From: Cryptomeria japonica
Lineage: Eukaryota > Streptophyta > Pinopsida > Cupressales > Cupressaceae
DNA: 64,000 nt
Reading direction: 5' to 3'
NCBI RefSeq assembly: GCF_030272615.1
Contig: NC_081406.1
Span: forward strand, 112,997,783-113,061,782
Every line of letters starts with the position of its first letter. The first letter of the stretch is position 1. Both the position numbers and the translations under genes were made by a program. The notes under the pieces were generated by a model that saw only the letters and a program-made list of their open reading frames with translations, was not told the origin of the DNA and made no database searches. Below, piece by piece: positions 34,088-46,200 of the stretch.

Positions 34088-34891
34088 TGTTGGAAAATGC
34101 ACACTCCAATGAGACATTGTAGGTGATTGAATATTTTGTCATTGATGGGAACCTTACAATCCTATGTCATTGGTAAGGCAATCCACCAGCACCAGCAAAG
34201 TTAGATTCTACACCAGCACATAGACCACTGGCACCGACAGTGAAAGGAAGCATACTGGCACATAAGCCAATAGGAATTTTTTTGTTAATATATTTTGTTA
34301 ATTATTGTAAAATCATTGTAAGCTGACTTGGCAAGTTGTAAAATAACTCATATATATAAGAGATAATTGTAGAACAAATAAATATAGATGAAAGAAAATA
34401 TATAGGCGAAATAAGGCAGACCTATTATGCGAATTATAGGTTAAGGGTTTATGTAAGAAGCAGAGCTATAAATCGGTACTGGATCTGGCATAGTAGATGC
34501 TATTTTGAGGTAGTACAAGACATTGGATTTATATAATCCATTTTGTAAGTCAGTGAGACTTCCCATTTTGTAATCGAGCAGTGAGCTCTAGGCACTTGGC
34601 CTTCCTGCATGTGCAGGCCCCTCTTGTAGCAGTAATATTCTCTTATTGGCTAGTAAGTGAATATTGTGGGGCACAAATCCCACCAAGGTTTTTCCCACAC
34701 TGGGTTTCCTCATTAAAATATTGTGTTATGGTGTGTTTTTCATGTGGTTGTTTTTGTCTTTGTTTATTGCATTACTTTCTGTTTATTGGTACACAGTATT
34801 AATGTGCTCTACATGTTTTAAGTTAAGAAAATCTTATAACCAGTTAGATACTGATTCACCCCCCCTCTCAGTATCTGTGGGAATCCTAAAA
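34088..34891 (+). repeat. 5' LTR of element D
   Basis: Starts TGTTGGAAAATGCACACTCC and ends GTGGGAATCCTAAAA; carries GTTTTTCCCACACTGGGTTT and CACCCCCCCTCTCAG. Confidence 0.93.
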
Positions 34892-34893
34892 AT

Positions 34894-34905
34894 TGGTATC
34901 AGAGC
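34894..34905 (+). other. Primer-binding site of element D
   Basis: Exact TGGTATCAGAGC, 2 bp inside the LTR. Confidence 0.93.
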
Positions 34906-34962
34906 TTGGTCCTCTATTTTAAGAATCCTAACAACTTGAGGAAGATCTTGACACCAGTAGAG

Positions 34963-36070
34963 ATGGAAAACTTGATGAAGCAACTAGAAGGAGCTCTCTC
35001 AGACTATGATGCAGAAAAATTAAAAAATATCAAACTTGAAGATGATCTAAAGGCTGCTCAGGATATCATTCAAGCACTTCAAGAAAATCTTACTATTTCA
35101 AGAAACAAGAGAAGAGAGCGTTGTGAAAAGATGCAAAATGAGAATGATGAAAAGGAAACTCTTAGTGATCTAATGAATAAGCTGAAACAAGAAAACATGG
35201 CAACAAAGAATGAGATGCAGGATATGACTATGAGATTTTGTAAAGAAATTGAAGATAGAAAGAAGAATGAAGAAGACTTGACTAGAAGACTGAATGATGC
35301 TGCAAATGAAAACACAAGACTTAGTTATGAAAATGATATGTTGAAGACAAATCTAATGCATGCACAAAATGACTCAAATGAACTCATGAGACAAAAAGGT
35401 ATCTTGGAAGGAGAACTGGCTACTACAAATCAACATAAAGAAAAATTCAAGAAAATTTCAGAAGAACTTGGTGACTTGTTGAAGAATCAAAAACCTAATG
35501 GTGACACTAATGGTCTTGGCTTTGAAACTGGTGAAAGCTCCCATACTACAAACACACAAGATCATGGAAAACCAGTAAGACAACCTACTGCTTATAAATT
35601 TAATGGAAAATGCTTTAACTATAATAAGTATGGTCATAGAGTAAATCAATGTAGATCTAGAAATTATCAAAATACCAGTACACCCACTGGTCAATGTTCA
35701 AAATGCAACAAAGTTGGTCATAGTTCTAAAAATTGGAGAATGAATGTGAGATGTTATATTTATGGAAGATTTGGACATTTATCTAATCAATGCTGAACAC
35801 AAACTGACATAGGTTATGGAAAGGCTATTTAGAGAAATAATGTGACTTGTTATGCATGTAACAAAATTGGGCATATTGCTAAATTTTGTAGAAGCAAGTC
35901 CTCACCAGTAAACAACAAAGGTCCTAGTTTGATAGGAATTCTCAAAACAATGGATCAGGAAATTAGAACTAAATGTTGATAGGAATACTCCTCCACTGGC
36001 AGAACAGAGTAACACTCCATCGACAGAAAAAAGTAACATTCCACCAACAGGAGGGTCTTCATCCAACTAA
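34963..36070 (+). pseudogene. ORF1 of element D: coiled coil plus four zinc knuckles
   Basis: Start chosen at 34963 (MENLMKQLEG), which aligns with the ORF1 start of E; an in-frame extension to 34906 would begin at the PBS. Open to 35796. Residues 1-180 are a near-continuous charged coiled coil. GLGFETGESS follows at about 35512. The knuckles are CFNYNKYGHRVNQC, CSKCNKVGHSSKNW, CYIYGRFGHLSNQC and, after a TGA at 35794, CYACNKIGHIAKFC. Three have lost one ligand each. It ends GSSSN-stop at 36070, after a shift. Gag-like, probably a particle and RNA-binding protein. It lacks the usual copia gag N-terminal domain and may be a replacement gag. Confidence 0.82.
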
Positions 36071-36374
36071 AGAAAATTCCCTTGAGGGTTTGGCAAACAA
36101 ATGAGAAATATGCTATTATTCCCTCAGTTGATGGTAAGAAGTTAAAATTACTTCTATACCGATAGATATGTTAAGTGAGTACTTAACCGGCAAGCATTAA
36201 ATGTGGTAGTTGGCAGATTGATAGTATAAATTAGTGTTTTTGGCTCCATTTTACTTCACCAAGCATTCAAACATTCAAAGAGCATGAAATTTCCAGAGCT
36301 AAGGCATTTCGAGCAAAGAAGCAAAGTAATTCAGCAATCAATCTTTCCAAAGGCAGAAAAAGGTATTTATAATC

Positions 36375-39300
36375 ATGGCATCCTCTTTTGTACCTAAATT
36401 CATAGCAAAACCTACTGTAGTGGAAGTAATCAAGCATCCTAGGCCCGTTTTTCAGTTAGTTCCCGAAATAGCAAAGAAGGATGATGATGTTGGTGGGCTT
36501 TTTCTCAAATCCCCAAAGGAGTAGTTTTTGCAAAAGACCCTAGGATGTATATTCATTTCCATATAGAAGAATTAGGAGATGAGGAAATTAAGAGCATGTA
36601 CAAGATTGCTATTTGTGATGATTCTGGTAATGTGAAACCTGAACATAAAATAATTGAAACCCTAGGATTCACAAAAATTCTTTGCATTACGGATTTTCCT
36701 AAGTGATAAGGATGGTGTTGAGAAGGGTTCATGGTGAATTTTTCTAGCTAGATCCAATTCACAAAATTGCTAAGCTGTAAAAGCTATAACAGGGTTAGCC
36801 TCCACCAGTAATACACCTAACAAAGCAAAGAAGGTCTCAAATGACCTAGTAATGAACCTAACAGGTGCAACATCTGACAAAAGGTCTTTAAGGGTGAATG
36901 ATGTAATTGACATAAATGTGAGATTCATTAGCATGATTCTAGGCTACAAAACAACACATGCAAACAGACTAAATTTAGTTTCCAACTTATGCATAAAGAG
37001 TCCTCACGACATGATTAAGGATAATGTGAAAATTGATGTGTGTGAATGGTTGAAGGATGAATTGATTAACAATCTAGGAAAAATCAAGAAGGATAAGAAA
37101 GGGACATTTAGATTTGGCAACTTACTTGTTTGCTTAATGCTACATATAACCAAACAGGTGCCCGGTATAGGTAATAAGAACCTTGGATTTGACATACCTG
37201 TAGGCAAACAATTGTCTGACTTATTGAACAACATGGGTGAAAACAAAGAGAAGAATATTAATGAATAATTTCAAGCATTAAAGGCTAGAATGAACACTAG
37301 AGTAAGATTATCACAAACAATTGTAGATAAGTATAAGGATGACATATGTTTTGTGATTAAGAAGGATGAGATCTGGATGGAGCCAGTTATCCCAAGAAAA
37401 ATTTGGGTGACTGAAATGGGTTATGAGACAGATGATCACATCATTAAAACATATACAAAAGCCCTTCTGGAAGCACCCAATGAACCTAAGGAAGAAGTAT
37501 TTGGCAGTGCTGAAACCATTGAAAATCAAATTCAATCCAAGAAGAGAGTGAAGAAAGTAGAAGCAACAATGAGGAGAGGTTCAAGGCAGGCTAAGGCTAT
37601 CAAAGAAGATGTACTTAAACAAACCGGTATCATTGAAGATGAGTTACAAGCACAACAACCAGTAACTCACCTCTCACCAGTAGCAACTTCTTTGGAAAGT
37701 GACATACCAAGAACATTTAAAAGAGTTGTGAGGAAAAGGGAACCTTAACCAGTATCCACACCTTCGCCTAGAAGAACTAGACAAAAGAAATAGGCAGTAA
37801 GGCCCCCGGCTAAGAAGATAACTCCAAAGAAGAAAAATTTAACACCAAAGAAAAGGACTCAACAAAATATTACTTCGATTGACAAACTGCTAGATGAAAT
37901 AATAGAGGAAGGACAACTGAAAAACATCAACAAATTATATGATTCACTATTAGTTGATGATAAAGAGAAAGTTCAAAATAGTGTAATTCTACACTTGGAT
38001 ATCTACAAGAAATTTTTGATGCAAATTGTAGATGAAGTACCGGTAGAACTATTTAAGAGACTTGAAGCTAGAAGGCAAGTTGTTATAGAGCTTGACAAGA
38101 AAATAAAAATTGAGAAACTAATTGTTGTTTATCTTGTTAACTCACCAAAGGAGATAGATGATATGATCTCTAAGGCTAACTAGACAGTATTCTCAACTAC
38201 ACACCGACATGTAGTACTTATGGTTGGTAGAGTAAATGAGGTTGCAGAGGAAACTGCTAACACATGGGATATATTCCTTGTTGAGAAAGAAAAACAAGAA
38301 GAATATAGAAACCCCAAACCAATCAAAGTATATCAGAAAGACAAGGATAAGAGAAAATGAAACATTGGTGGACCTCCAAGCATCAAAATAACAGATAATC
38401 TACCCCCACCATCTCAAGATACTCCACCGGTAACAACAATTGAAGATCAACCAACTGATGAGAGTATGGATATATCACAAGAGGATACAAATCCTAATTT
38501 AGAGGTATTATATATAGTAGATGTTGATACTCAGAAGGTCAACATTGTGGTAGATAAGGACACAATCGGTAAGACAAATATGGTTAGTGAGTCACCGGTA
38601 ATTGATAAAACAGATAACACAAAAGGTAAATAGGTAGATGGTAACTCAAAACAACAGGCAAAACAACAAACAGAGCAACAAGCAAAGCAATAGGCTTCAG
38701 CACAGGAATAGGTTAATACAGAATTAGTGCCACCGACAACTGCTGAGCAAAACAAACCATAGCTTAAGGAAATGGAAACACAGACTGGCCTACTAGAGGT
38801 CGCTGCAAGCAAGGATATTGCTCCCACCAGCAAAATTCAGAGTGTTGGCTCTTCAACTACAGGATTCAAGACAACAAATGTAACTGAAGTTCTTTTAGAC
38901 TCTATAAAGAAAATAACATATTGTAGTTCATAGGCATATAAGGCTATAGATGACACAATTCCAATTGTGAAGATGATAGCTCCAAAATGTAATGTGGGTA
39001 ATAAGGATTCTTTGAGTCAACTTGACACTTTGTCTAAGTATATTACTGACAACATAGTGATAGTTGAACAATTAAAGGAGGACACATTCAAAGAGAAGTT
39101 AGAAAAGGAAAAACATAAATTCTTTGAGGAACAAATAAAGAAGTGTACAAGGCAGTTTGACACACATCTACCAGAATTATGTAGCACATTAAAAGAATTC
39201 AAAACTTTGTACAGAGATACTTGTAAGACTAACTTTCTGACAGTTGATATAGACAAGAAGATCAACAAGATACAAGAGGAAATAAATCAACTAGCTGACA

Positions 39301-39644
39301 ATTTCATTAATTCATCTGATTCATTATTAGTTTTTGAGCAAAAGATAACAGGTTTTGAGGAAGAATTACTAAAGCTAGAAAGAGAAAAGGAGAGAATAAA
39401 AAGTAAGGCTAAGGATCTGAAATTAAGACTAAGTCCAAAACTGGACTACCTAGCATCCTTAAGGAAAGAAATATCTGATGCATTGGTACAAGGACAGAAA
39501 ACACCGGTAGAGAAAATGCAACACCTCATCGGTACAGTTCAAAGGACAGAGGCCACAATAAAAGACAGTAAAAAGTTCATTGAGAACTTGAATCTGGTTT
39601 TGGCAGAACTTTTTCAGATTGTAACCAACTGGTTACAATGTTGA
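36375..39644 (+). pseudogene. ORF2 of element D: 1,089-codon protein of unknown function
   Basis: ATG 36375 (MASSFVPKFIAKPTVVEV) and the final stop after NWLQC at 39644 are in one frame, and nearly all of the interior reads in that frame. Exceptions: a local shift near 36500-36700 and about a dozen TAG/TGA stops, many at Gln or Trp positions. Regions by residue: 1-105 N-terminal block (YIHFHIEELG); 160-298 core (LRVNDVIDINVRFISMILG, CEWLKDELINNLG, FRFGNLLVCLML); about 343 WVTEMGYETDD; 460-500 basic Lys/Arg-rich; 500-585 helical (LHLDIYKKFLMQIVDEVP); 610-830 Gln/Thr/Pro-rich linker; 865-1089 coiled coil. No transmembrane segment or catalytic motif is seen. Possible roles, not shown: capsid partner, tether to host protein, or packaging factor. 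Confidence 0.82.
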
Positions 39645-39838
39645 GATAGGAAACTACACTCTATTGACACTTTGGCAACCTTTGTCATTGATGCCAAAGG
39701 GGGAGTAGTAGTATGAGAAAAATACAATAACTTAGGGATCATCTACTCAGGGGGAGCATACATTTTTGGTAAAAATTTTTGGACTTCAATTTTTGGATAC
39801 ACTTATGAATTTTTCTCATGAGTGTTGCCATCAATGCC

Positions 39839-39850
39839 AAAGGGGGAGAT
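39839..39850 (+). other. Polypurine tract of element D
   Basis: AAAGGGGGAGAT directly before the 3' LTR. A second copy of ATGCCAAAGGGGGAG lies upstream near 39694. Confidence 0.9.
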
Positions 39851-40617
39851 TGTTGGCAAATGCACACTCCAATGAGACATTGTAGGTGATTGAAGGTTTT
39901 TTCATTGATGGCAACCTTACAATCCTATGTCACCGACACCAACAAAGTTAGATTCTACACTGACAGTGAAAGGAAGCATACCGGCATAGAAGCCGACATG
40001 AATTTTATTGTTAAATTATTTTGTTTATTATTGTAAAATCATTTTAAGCCGACTTGGCAAGTTGTAAAATGACTCATATATATAAGAGATCATTGTAGAA
40101 CAAATAAATATAGATGAAAGAAAATATATAGGTGAAATAAGGCAGACCTATTATGTGAATTATAGGTTAAGGGTTTATGTAAGAAGCAAAGCTATAAACC
40201 GGTACTAGATCTAGCATAGTAGATGCTATTTTGAAGCAGTACAAGACATTGGATTTATATAATCCATTTTTTAAGTCAGTGAGACTTCCCATTTTGTAAT
40301 TGAGTAGTGAGCTCTAGGCACTTGGCCTTCCTGCATGTGCAGGCCCCTCTTGTAGCAGTAATATTCTCTTATTGGCCAGTAAGTGAATATTGTGGGTCAC
40401 AAATCCCATCGAGGTTTTTCCCACACCGGGTTTCCTTGTTAAAATATTGTGTTATGGTGTGTTTTTCATGTTGTTGTTTTTGTCTCTGTTTATTGCATTA
40501 CTTTTTGTTTACCAATACACAGTATTAATATGCTCTACATGTTTTAAGTTAAGAAAATCTTATAACTGGTTAGATACTGATCCACCCCCCCTCTCAGTAT
40601 CTGTGGGAATCCTAACA
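39851..40617 (+). repeat. 3' LTR of element D
   Basis: Starts TGTTGGCAAATGCACACTCC, ends GTGGGAATCCTAACA, then ACCTT. A little shorter than the 5' copy through small deletions near 39930-39990. Confidence 0.93.
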
Positions 40618-41243
40618 ACCTTGTCCAACAACTGTAGGTATGTATCCCAACTGGTTTTGAAGGTCTTAGATATGGATACCGTTCTGCTTAGTAAGTTTGC
40701 AAGTGTTTCCTTCTCTGATACTTCCATCAGTGTGGGTTTTGCAATCATATCCATACACTCTCTCTTATGCACACCTAGTGAATCCATTGTTGGACTCACC
40801 AATCCTCTAAGAATCCTTGCCCACTGAATGATTTTATCTCTCTCCTTTTCAAGAACAAAAAATTGATTTTCCAAAGACAAAATTTGACCATCAATAGATG
40901 TTGTTAGAGGGGTCAAACCATCAAAAGAATTTACTACTTTATCATATAATTCCTTTAACCTGCCATCTACACTACCTATAAGAATATCTATGTTACAACA
41001 GACCCTGTAGATATTTGTACACTGTTTTAAACAATTCTCAATAAGAATGAGTTTATCTTCAATTTTCTTCTTCTCTATTACAATGATTTGGTCAAAGGCT
41101 ACTCTCTTAGCCATAGTGAATTTCTCTAGTGCCTTCCGGTCTGAGATCTGCCTCAATGATTGATAATTATTAGATAGATGCTCTATTAGTGTTTTAAGCT
41201 TGCCAGAAGGGCTTTATTCATTCTCAATCATGCAATCAGGTAT

Positions 41244-42488
41244 TGTAAAGCAGAAAATCACGAGTGAACCCTAAGTATTCCCTCCACCACTCCCAAGGGG
41301 AAAGGGGGGTCACTTAGGATTGTCAGTTTTCACTTAGGAGGGACTTTACATTCAAAAGAGGGGTTGAAACCCACAAGATCCAATCCCACACAAGGCAAGA
41401 TTGGATTCTAAATGAGTTTCAAGGGTTAAGATAGCAAGGCTACCCTCTTTTGTAAAGAATGTAGATAGAAGGATTAAGCTAGGAATGCATAGAAAGTGAG
41501 AAAGATTCGCTTATAAACAGAGATAGGGATATAGGATGAAGCTGTGGACCTAGAATTAGCAGTAAAATGTCGAGACGGCGTTGTCCTACAAATTTGAGCG
41601 AAAGTTGATGGGAAGATGGCACCCGACATGCACACGGTCCTCCGAAAAATCCGCGAAATGAAGGGGGATTTGTTCGTCTCTGCACAAGGATTCTAGATCT
41701 TCAATTACAGCTGCGTACCTGAAACCTACACACAGAAAAGTGAAGACGATTGGGGGGTTAGGGATTAGGGGTTTTCCCTTAGGTCAAACCCCAGTTTTGG
41801 AATTAACCAAGAAATGAGAAATTGCTGTAAATGTAAATGATTGTAATGCAAAACAAGTACTAGTACCTTGTTGTAAGAATGTTTGTATTCTTACATGCGA
41901 AGGTGTAGATGTTGTTGTATGTTGTTTGTTGTATGTTGTATGTGATATGTGATCTCCTCTTCAATGGTTGAATCCTTGTCTTGAATGCAACACTTAGCCT
42001 TGAATGGAGACTTAGAATGATCAATTGCTTGAAGGAATGCTTGAATGCTTGAATGCTTGAATGTTTGAATATCATTTCCGCATCTTGTCTTTTCTCTTCT
42101 TTTTTCAAATGGGAGAGGAAAGTGTAGTTTATATACTTGCCAATTAGGGTTGATAGACTGATTTTTCCGACCTTGGGCCGACAAGGAAAGAGTATTTTCC
42201 AAATTGCAAACATAAAGACCCGAAGCCCCATAGGAGACCGGGCCCAAAAATAGGGCCAGGGACCAGGGCACTGGGCACCCTGGTCTTGAAGGACCAGGGC
42301 ACTGGGTGCTCTGGTCCCACCTCCTGGGACAACAAGGTGCAAGGAGGATCAGGCCAGGGTGCAAGAAAATGCAGTTTTTGATATCGTGGACAAGTTTCGA
42401 GGTCTCCATTTAGGTTCAGTGTTGCGTCACCATCATGAAGACCCAAATGCAGTCGAAATTGCAAGTGTCACAATTTTAGGACACTACA
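41244..42488 (-). repeat. 3' LTR of element F
   Basis: Plus strand TGTAAAGCAGAAAATC...GGACACTACA. Contains short direct repeats (GAATGCTT, 9-bp period, near 42030-42070) and a GTTGTATGTT cluster near 41915. Confidence 0.95.
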
Positions 42489-42500
42489 TTTAGCCCCCAC
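42489..42500 (-). other. Polypurine tract of element F
   Basis: Minus strand GTGGGGGCTAAA directly before the 3' LTR. Confidence 0.88.
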
Positions 42501-43278
42501 TTTAGCGGCAGTATAAGCGTACGCTCATACTTCCGGTAAAGTACAAGGAAACAACATTGAAAGACTTTCACCATGTCAAGGAGGCAAGACACACCAAGCC
42601 CCCAAGGGACTAAGGATCTTACGACTTCGATTGACAAAGTAAAAGGGAAGATCACGAGGGAGAACCATGACTATCAGTAGTAAGGTTCCCTCACTATGAG
42701 TCATGGAAGAAAAATACCAAAAATTTTCAAGGCAAAGCTAAGTTCGCCAAGAAGTTTTCAAGTGTTCCTGAAGGGATAGACGGGGTGTATGCCCCCCTAC
42801 ATTAAAGCGATCGTACATGCCTCAACGGGGGTGATTTCTTTAAGGTAGTGATACACATAAGAAATGAGAAGGGAAGGGAGCATGTTATCAAAAAGATTTA
42901 GCCCCCAAGTGTGAGATAAACCCAAGGATAATAGACACAAAACACAAAGCACAAGGTGACTTCGCTTTCCTCGGGGTCAGTATGCTATATGATAATTCAT
43001 GTATATCATATGTATGTATGCATAATTGTTCTTCATTCCCCAATCAAGGAAGGTCACCTAGAAGAAGGGAACACATGTGTCTTTTGAGTCAACATGAGAG
43101 AGACCAAAAGAGGTCGCAATGCTTTGCATCATCCTCAAGTAGAAAACACTAAGGACAACAAATAGAAGAATGAGAATAACACATAGAAGGAGTAACAAAA
43201 GAAAGGAGGAGAGAATCTGCTATGCTAATGAAACTAGTCTAGCACGTCATCTACCCCCCGATCTTGCTGATCAATGTT
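42501..43278 (-). other. 3' non-coding region of element F
   Basis: Between the end of the long coding frame and the PPT. No RT, RNase H or integrase sequence, and no long frame with a recognisable domain. This is where those domains would be in an autonomous relative. Confidence 0.75.
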
Positions 43279-46200
43279 TCAGGAAGGCAGGGAACATGCT
43301 AGAGGAGGAACATCCAACACAGCAGATGGAGCTATCACAAGATCCAAACAAGGGCTATGTTCATGTTCCAAGCCACATTGTTCTTGTCTAGGAGCTAGGA
43401 TAAGTGCTTTAGAAAATTCGTTAGATAGATGGTTATCAACATCAACAAGTTCATATTCACTATCAGAAGCAAGAGAAATAGCATTTTCATCATGAATAAA
43501 ATTTTCATCTATATCATCATCAAGATTTATAAAAATATGATCTTTAACTCACACAGGATCAAGACCATCATGCATCTTATGTTTAGGAGATTGTGGAGAA
43601 AATGGAATAATGCTTGTTGAAGGTGTTTTTGGAGATTGCAAAGTTTGAGAAGCAGCTGCCTGAGCTCTAAGACGACACTTTCGTTGGCATTCACGTGCAA
43701 AATGGTTTCATCTAGTCTTAGTAGGAAGTTGAGAAGATTGAGGAGGAGGAATGTTCTCATCCTTATCACTTGGGTGTTTAGGTTGTGGTCTCTTAGGCTG
43801 GATAATAGGAGAAGAAGAAGGTCTCTTCTCTCTATAAAAGGAAGGAGGAGGAACTGCTCCATATAAAGGAGGAATATTTGGTTTAGGAAGGAGACCAAGT
43901 CCATCATGACGAGGAGGTATAGGTCTACTTTTAGAAAGTTTATTAGACATAGACATAGTCACATCCATAGGAATGGGTTGGGAATCTTCTTGAGGAAAGA
44001 CATTAGTTTTATCTTTCAAAGGAAGAACTTCCTTCTCAAGAATGATAGGAATATCAAGTTTGGGTGTTCTAGGTTCACTAAGAGATAGGATCATATCTGT
44101 TTTCCACTTTTGATAAGATTTGAAAAGATGATCACTTCGCGGTGGAAGAGATTGGAATTGTTTAGGCCAAAAATAATCAATAGGAACACTAGAAGTTCTT
44201 TTGGCTGGTTTAAAGAGACTATGATTGACAGTAACAACTTCACCATTATGGGGAAATTTCAAACATTTATGAATAGGAGAAGCAATAGCTTTCATGGAAG
44301 ATAGCCAAGGATAGCCAATCTTCACACAAAATTGTTCGGATGAAGGAATAATAGCAAAGTTCACATCAAGGGATTTGTTATGGACCTCAATAGGTCATGT
44401 AATAGAACCAATTGCAGGAGAAGAAAATGCATCAAATAATTTCACAATCACATCTGTTTTGTCATAGATCACTTGATTCAATTGCAAGGTAAAAAGAAAT
44501 TCTTCAGTAATAACATTAACCATGAACGAAGGATCAATAAGCACTCCACGGCAAGGTGTATTCTTGACTTTTGCAACTATGTATAAAGGACCATCAGGTG
44601 CCCTAATAGTTTCACTAGAATCAAATGTGATGGAAGGTTCTTTAGGGTTTTCTTGCTGCTCTACAAAGTTAATCACATTCAGAGTCATAGACACAAGACC
44701 ATCAGATGAGAAAGAAGAATCATTAGCCTCAATCGCATTAGAGGTATGAGAAGGTAATGGATCAGTAAAAATCTAAAGATTTTGGTTAGGAGGAGCTATA
44801 TATGTGTTGCCTTTATCATTCACTCCAGAAATAGAGATAGTATTATTATCAATCAAATCTTGAATTTTACCCTTTAAAGAAAAACATTTTTCAGTATCAT
44901 GCCCAGGTTGACGATGAAATTGACAAAAAGATTTGTTATCAAAATAAGGTGAATTAATCTTTGCAGGATCAATTTGCCTTATAGGAGGGAGAGTAAGCAC
45001 ATTTTGTTCCAATAACTTATTCATAATACTATGCAATGATTCATTCAAAGGAGTAAACTTTCTTTCTTTCTTGAAAAACTTAGAAATAGGAGGCACACCT
45101 GATGCTGCATTCACATTGTTGTTGATGATGTTTTCATTGAACTTAATGGACTCTGTGTTCGGTTTAAACTTCCCAAAGGGTTGTTGAGTACTATCACCCT
45201 TATCACTCAGAGCCATAGGATTTGCTTGTTCCATTTGACTCACAGTCAGTTGATAATTGTGAAGAGTTGCACACAACTGTTGGAAAGAAGTAAACTCAGA
45301 AAACATAATTTTTTCTCTAATATCTTTTTTTAAATTAGAAATAAAGATTCTTTGAATATCATTGTCAGGTACTGGAAAAGAAATTTGAGCATACAAATGC
45401 TTATATTTACCAATGAAATCAGTCACTTTTTCTTTAACACCTTGTTTACAATGCATTAAATCAATCAAAGTAACTTTAGGACTTATATTGTTTTGAAATT
45501 GTTGAATAAAAGAATTTGCAAGTTGTTCGAAAGAAGTAATAGAATAGGAAGGCAACGAGCAATACCATTGTAGAGCCTTATCTCTTAATGGACTCTCTGT
45601 TCGGTTTAAACTTCCCAAATGGTTGTTGACTACTATCACCCTTATCACTTGGAGCCATAGGATGTGATTGTTCCATTTGACTCACAGTCAGTTGATAATT
45701 GTGAAGAGTTGCACACAACTATTGGAAAGAAGTAAACTCAGAAAATAGAAGTTTGTCTCGAATATCTTTTTGTAAATTAGAAATAAAGATTCTTTGAATA
45801 TCATTTTCAGGCACTGGAAAAGAAATTTGAGCATACAAATGCTTATATCTACCAATGAAATCAGTCACTTTCTCTTTAACACCTTTTTTACAATGCATTA
45901 AATCAATCAAAGTAACTTTAGGACTTATATTGTTTTGAAATTGTTGAATGAAAGCATTTGCAAGTTGTTCGAAAGAAGTAATAGAATAAGAAGGCAACGA
46001 GCAATACCATTGTAGGGCTTTATCTCTCAATGTTCTAGTAAACAGTTTTGCAAGCAACCTTTGGTCATAAGCAAAATCGGTACATATTGTTTGAAAAGTC
46101 TTAACATGTGTTAGAGGATCACCTTTACCATTATAAAGCTCCAAATGCGGGATTTCAACATGTTTAGGAGGGATAGCTCGAACAATGTCAAGAGAAAGTG

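Larger units (their letters stand above)
34088..40617 (+). mobile_element. Element D: best-preserved two-ORF non-autonomous copia-like element, inside E
   Basis: LTRs 34088-34891 and 39851-40617, TSD GCCTT (34083-34087) / ACCTT (40618-40622). PBS 34894, PPT 39839. The interior is 4,959 bp with ORF1 (34963-36070) and ORF2 (36375-39644), then only about 200 bp to the PPT. No pol gene and no gap where one was lost: the two ORFs fill the element. Its LTR family differs from those of A/E, B and C. Confidence 0.94.

Noticed and set aside
34581-34939. Plus-strand frames with hydrophobic Trp/Phe-rich sequence in LTRs (also at 40307-40827, 21903-22160, 13352-13540)
   Set aside because: They occur in LTR tails of several elements and read through the T-rich conserved block; not membrane proteins.
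41860-42464. Three overlapping minus-strand frames of 106-172 codons, repeated at 48821-49432
   Set aside because: They lie in both LTRs of element F, have no known domain, and differ between the copies in a non-coding way.
43636-44304. Plus-strand Arg-rich frames
   Set aside because: Reverse of the proline-rich linker of the F polyprotein; codon structure belongs to the minus strand.
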